Assembly (NCBI GenBank): GCA_022424805.1 | Contig: JAKMGR010000250.1 | Location: 1 to 9,699, forward strand | Direction of reading: 5' to 3' | Origin: Verrucomicrobiales bacterium | GTDB lineage: Bacteria; Verrucomicrobiota; Verrucomicrobiia; Verrucomicrobiales; DEV007 | Length of the DNA: 9,699 bases | Part shown: positions 7,319 to 9,699 of the stretch, piece after piece | Position numbering within the stretch: position 1 is the stretch's first letter | Layout of the letters: every line of letters starts with the position of its first letter | Program-made: the position numbers and the translations under genes | Notes under the pieces: model-generated | What the model was told of the DNA's origin: nothing | Database searches by the model: none | What the model saw: only the letters and a program-made list of their open reading frames with translations

Positions 7319-8752
7319 ATGAATCCCTGCACCGGACACGAATCACCACTCGGCCTGAGCCGACGCTCCGCTCTCGCCAGTTTTGGCGGAGGGCTTGGCA
7401 GCCTTGCCTTGGGCAACCTGCTTCACGACGCAAATGCCGCGCCATCTCGCTCCGGCTATCTCACGGGAGCACCGAAAGCGAAGCGCGTCATTTTTCTGTT
7501 CCAGGCAGGAGGCCCTTCTCACATGGACCTCTTCGATCACAAGCCTCGCCTCCGCGAAGAGCAGGGCAAGGAACTCCCCGCCTCGATCCGCATGGGGCAG
7601 CGTCTCACTGGAATGTCGGCGAACCAGGCGAGCCTGCCGCTCGTTGGATCGCCCTTTGAATTCGCACAGCATGGAGAAAGTCGCCAGTGGATGTGCGATC
7701 AACTTCCCTACACCGCAAAAGTCGCTGATGACATTTCCGTCATCAATTCGATGTATACGGAAGCAATCAACCACGGACCCGGCGTGACCTTCATGCAATC
7801 CGGATCCCAGATTGCCGGTCGCCCCAGCATCGGATCGTGGCTCTCCTACGGCCTCGGTTCCACCAACGAGAACCTCCCATCCTTCGTTGTCCTGGTTACC
7901 AAGGACAAAGGAGGCCAACCTCTCGTGAGTCGACTTTGGGGCAGCGGATTTCTCCCGGGCAAGCACGACGGAGTCCGCTTTCGTCCTGACAAAGACGCCG
8001 TTCTTTACCTCAACAACCCCGAGGGCCTCGATCGCACCTCACGGAGAAAAATGCTCGACCGGCTTGAGGAATTACATCTTCACCAACTCGCCAAATCCGG
8101 TGACGACGCTCTCGAAACTCGCATCGCCCAATACGAAATGGGATTTCGCATGCAGACATCGATTCCCGAAGTCACTGATCTCACCCAGGAGTCCGACTCC
8201 ACCTTCGATCTTTACGGAGAAGACGCGCGCAAGCCAGGTACCTTCGCAGCAAACTGCCTTCTTGCCCGCCGTCTCGCCGAAAAGGGAGTGCAATTCATCC
8301 AGCTCTATCATCAGGGATGGGACCAGCACGGCGGAGTCCCAAGCGGCATCAAACGCCAGTGCAAAGAAACCGATCAGGCCTCAGCAGCACTCATCACCGA
8401 CCTCAAGCAACGGGGCATGCTCGACGACACTCTCGTGATCTGGGGCGGAGAATTCGGACGAACCAACTATTGTCAGGGCAAATTCAATCCCAAGAATTTT
8501 GGGAGAGATCACCACCCTCGCTGCTTTTCCATCTGGATGGCCGGCGGAGGTGTCCGCGGAGGCTACACCCACGGAAAGACCGACGAATACGGCTACAATG
8601 TCGTCGACGGTGGCGTCCACATTCACGACTTCCACGCGACGCTTCTGCACCTGTTAGGCATCGATCATGAACGACTGACGTATCAGTATCAGGGCAGGCA
8701 CTTCCGACTGACGGATGTGCATGGGCATGTGGTGAAGGAGATTCTGGTGTAG
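7319..8752 (+). CDS. DUF1501 exported protein (alkaline phosphatase/sulfatase-like superfamily)
   Basis: A complete 477-residue DUF1501 protein. It begins M-N-P-C-T, the usual start for this family, and has a twin-arginine-type signal (S-R15-R16-S-A-L then a Gly/Ala/Leu-rich stretch to about residue 41), suggesting export by Tat in a folded state. The body shows R-V-I-F-L-F-Q-A-G-G-P-S-H-M-D-L-F-D (56-73), H-Q-G-W-D335-Q-H337-G-G, W-G-G-E378-F-G-R381-T, G-R-D397-H398-H399-P and a C-terminal F-R-L-T-D-V-H-G. These Asp/His clusters resemble metal-binding positions of the alkaline phosphatase/sulfatase superfamily, but no reaction has been assigned to the family. The start at 7319 is chosen over 7280 because the extra 13 codons translate the hexamer repeat (R-A-R-A-R-A-R) and the family consensus begins at M-N-P-C. 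DUF1501 genes are regularly found next to DUF1549/DUF1553 genes, so the two products probably work together. Confidence 0.94.
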   Translation: MNPCTGHESPLGLSRRSALASFGGGLGSLALGNLLHDANAAPSRSGYLTGAPKAKRVIFLFQAGGPSHMDLFDHKPRLREEQGKELPASIRMGQRLTGMSANQASLPLVGSPFEFAQHGESRQWMCDQLPYTAKVADDISVINSMYTEAINHGPGVTFMQSGSQIAGRPSIGSWLSYGLGSTNENLPSFVVLVTKDKGGQPLVSRLWGSGFLPGKHDGVRFRPDKDAVLYLNNPEGLDRTSRRKMLDRLEELHLHQLAKSGDDALETRIAQYEMGFRMQTSIPEVTDLTQESDSTFDLYGEDARKPGTFAANCLLARRLAEKGVQFIQLYHQGWDQHGGVPSGIKRQCKETDQASAALITDLKQRGMLDDTLVIWGGEFGRTNYCQGKFNPKNFGRDHHPRCFSIWMAGGGVRGGYTHGKTDEYGYNVVDGGVHIHDFHATLLHLLGIDHERLTYQYQGRHFRLTDVHGHVVKEILV

Positions 8753-8879
8753 ACAGCCTAATGGCCGGCCCATCTCTCGCAGCAAAGACCACTCGACTAT
8801 CTAATCTTTCAGGAAGGCCCGATATGTGGAACGGTTCAAACTAACGGAAGTTGTCCCTACTTGACGCTTTCGTGAAGTT

Positions 8880-8895
8880 TTTGCTCCTTTGCTCC
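8880..8895. repeat. Tandem duplication of TTTGCTCC
   Basis: Two exact, adjacent copies of the octamer TTTGCTCC lie at 8880-8887 and 8888-8895. The GCTC core recalls the hexamer units of the inverted repeat at 7250-7312, but the period differs and no complementary arm was found nearby. It may be a chance microduplication. Confidence 0.6.
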
Positions 8896-8978
8896 TCAAT
8901 ACCTTTCTTTGCCCGCCTCGTATCCCCCCGTGATCATCAAAGGAAGATATAGCCGGCAAAAAAAGATGACGATGCCAC

Positions 8979-9011
8979 CGAACCATTACCACCGTTGTAA
9001 TTTATGGTTCG
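8979..9011. repeat. Imperfect hairpin upstream of the esterase gene
   Basis: CGAACCAT at 8979-8986 is the exact reverse complement of ATGGTTCG at 9004-9011. An alternative fold keeps CGAACC with GGTTCG and pairs ATTAC (8985-8989) with GTAAT (8997-9001), leaving a four-base bulge on the right and a seven-base loop. It lies about 113 bp before the esterase ATG. The A-run at 9017-9023 is on the wrong strand for a plus-strand terminator. Its role is unknown. Confidence 0.45.
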
Positions 9012-9124
9012 TGACCAAAAAAAGAGAATCAGGAAAATGCGACTCAATCAAGACAGGACGCTATTGAGCACAGATTCCTGCTTGCCGAGAATCGGAGACT
9101 CTATCACGATGGCGCGAGTTTCTC

Positions 9125-9699
9125 ATGACCCGCTTTTTTCTCTTTTCATTTTTCCTTCTGCTCCCCTTCTCGTCCACTGCCCAGAACAAAAAGTGGACTC
9201 CCCCACCAGCCGTCGAACTCGCTGATCTAATCGGAAAAGACAACGCCCTTGCCGCCAAAAAAATCCGCGCGAGCTGGGGCAACGAGGGACTCGCGACGGG
9301 CAAGCAGCGCTGGATTGAGGAGACAACCCTGCTTGTCGGCGCGCTATCCGAGGAACCGGTTTCGGCTTTTCGAAAGGACACGGGTGAGAAAATCGGAGAC
9401 CTCACCAAACTGGATGAGGAAGGGCTCTACGCGCTCGCCAAAGATGTCGGGAACGTCCAGGAATTCAGCTATGAACTGAAGACGAAATCCGGAAAAGTGA
9501 CCGGTACGAATCAGGTGAAGATCGAATACTATCACTACCCGGAGGATTCATTCCCAAAAGAGGGAGTTCCCGAGGGAAAGTTGGTTCCCCATCGCTGGAC
9601 TGACTCCAAAATTTTCCCCAACACCGAACGCGATTTCCTCGTCTACATCCCGGCACAATATGATGGATCTGATCCCGCTGCGCTGATGGTGTTTCAGGA
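9125..9699 (+). CDS. Secreted enterochelin-esterase-like (putative esterase family) protein, 3' end outside window
   Basis: The frame is open from ATG 9125 to the window end (191 codons plus two bases), so only the N-terminal part is seen. Residues 1-20 are a strong signal peptide (M-T-R-F-F-L-F-S-F-F-L-L-L-P-F then S-S-T-A-Q). Residues of about 45-135 form an unassigned region ending in G-D-L-T-K-L-D-E-E-G-L-Y-A-L-A. It may be an early-set, immunoglobulin-like domain of the kind that often precedes these esterases. From about residue 147 the sequence is typical of the family: G-V-P-E-G-K, S-K-I-F-P-N-T-E-R-D-F-L-V-Y-I-P-A-Q-Y-D and A-L-M-V-F-Q at the edge. The catalytic Ser, Asp and His would lie beyond the window. 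The expected role is hydrolysis of an ester on a carbohydrate or similar substrate outside the cytoplasm. The upstream GCGAG is at best a weak ribosome-binding site. Confidence 0.82.
   Translation, partial: MTRFFLFSFFLLLPFSSTAQNKKWTPPPAVELADLIGKDNALAAKKIRASWGNEGLATGKQRWIEETTLLVGALSEEPVSAFRKDTGEKIGDLTKLDEEGLYALAKDVGNVQEFSYELKTKSGKVTGTNQVKIEYYHYPEDSFPKEGVPEGKLVPHRWTDSKIFPNTERDFLVYIPAQYDGSDPAALMVFQ

Larger units (their letters stand above)
8753..9124. other. 372-bp intergenic region, no supported gene
   Basis: No reading frame here has recognisable protein character. The region holds a GGCCGGCC palindrome at 8763-8770, a tandem TTTGCTCC pair and an inverted repeat listed separately, and A-runs at 8958-8964 and 9017-9023. 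No T-run behind a stem was found that would mark the end of the DUF1501 transcript. A TTGACG at 8861-8866 resembles a -35 box but has no matching -10 at the right distance. The promoter of the downstream esterase gene is expected somewhere in this stretch. Confidence 0.6.

Noticed and set aside
8763..8770. GGCCGGCC palindrome as a terminator after the DUF1501 gene
   Set aside because: It is self-complementary without a loop and no T-run follows, so it cannot act as a normal hairpin terminator.
8861..8889. TTGACG as a -35 promoter box
   Set aside because: At 17 bp spacing the sequence is CTCCTT, which bears no resemblance to a -10 element.
8801..8992. 63-codon minus-strand frame in the intergenic region
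   Set aside because: Composition is not protein-like, no family is recognisable and there is no ribosome-binding site.
8966..9067. 33-codon frame with M-P-P-N-H-Y-H and L-W-F-V-T, recalling the M-P-N-H-x-H motif of REP-associated tyrosine transposases
   Set aside because: The motif has an extra proline, no further transposase motif follows, and the tyrosine and flanking helices are missing. The frame also overlaps a hairpin. Too little remains to call a relic.

Overview
The window most resembles the Verrucomicrobiota, with Planctomycetota as the alternative. The strongest clue is the adjacent pair of a large secreted cytochrome-like protein (PSCyt1, DUF1549, LamG-like and DUF1553 regions) and a DUF1501 protein. 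These families are greatly expanded in those phyla, and here they sit near a secreted sulfatase and a secreted esterase. Most genes lack a clear Shine-Dalgarno sequence before the start codon, which fits the same groups. No rRNA, tRNA, CRISPR array, integrase or convincing insertion sequence was seen.

Layout, left to right: (1) the 3' end of a photolyase/cryptochrome-like gene (1-278, +); (2) a complete exported arylsulfatase-type gene (332-2134, +), followed directly at its stop codon by a short-period palindrome (2135-2173); (3) a CNNM/DUF21 plus CBS-pair membrane protein (2225-3370, +); (4) a nine-cysteine YkgJ/DUF3109-like protein on the opposite strand (3371-4060, -), whose stop codon abuts the previous stop with no gap; (5) a 90-bp divergent intergenic region; (6) the PSCyt1/DUF1549/LamG/DUF1553 protein (4151-7237, +) and the DUF1501 protein (7319-8752, +), separated by 81 bp that hold a striking 20-bp inverted repeat built from GAGCAA/TTGCTC hexamers; (7) a 372-bp intergenic stretch with small repeats and no supported gene; (8) the 5' part of a secreted enterochelin-esterase-like protein (9125 to the window end, +).

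How the genes may work together: the sulfatase, the cytochrome-like/DUF1501 pair and the esterase are all predicted to be exported. They look like part of a periplasmic or surface programme for breaking down sulfated and esterified polysaccharide. The exact roles of the DUF1549/DUF1553 and DUF1501 proteins are not established, so this link is inference from family occurrence and neighbourhood. The CNNM-like, cysteine-cluster and photolyase-like genes look like unrelated housekeeping neighbours.

The least explained structures are the two intergenic palindromes at 2135-2173 (period about 7) and 7250-7312 (period 6). The second could place the DUF1501 ribosome-binding region inside a hairpin. 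No clearly new gene system is visible. Three start positions or genes were set by reading the sequence: DUF1501 at 7319, the cytochrome-like protein at 4151, and the open-ended esterase at 9125.
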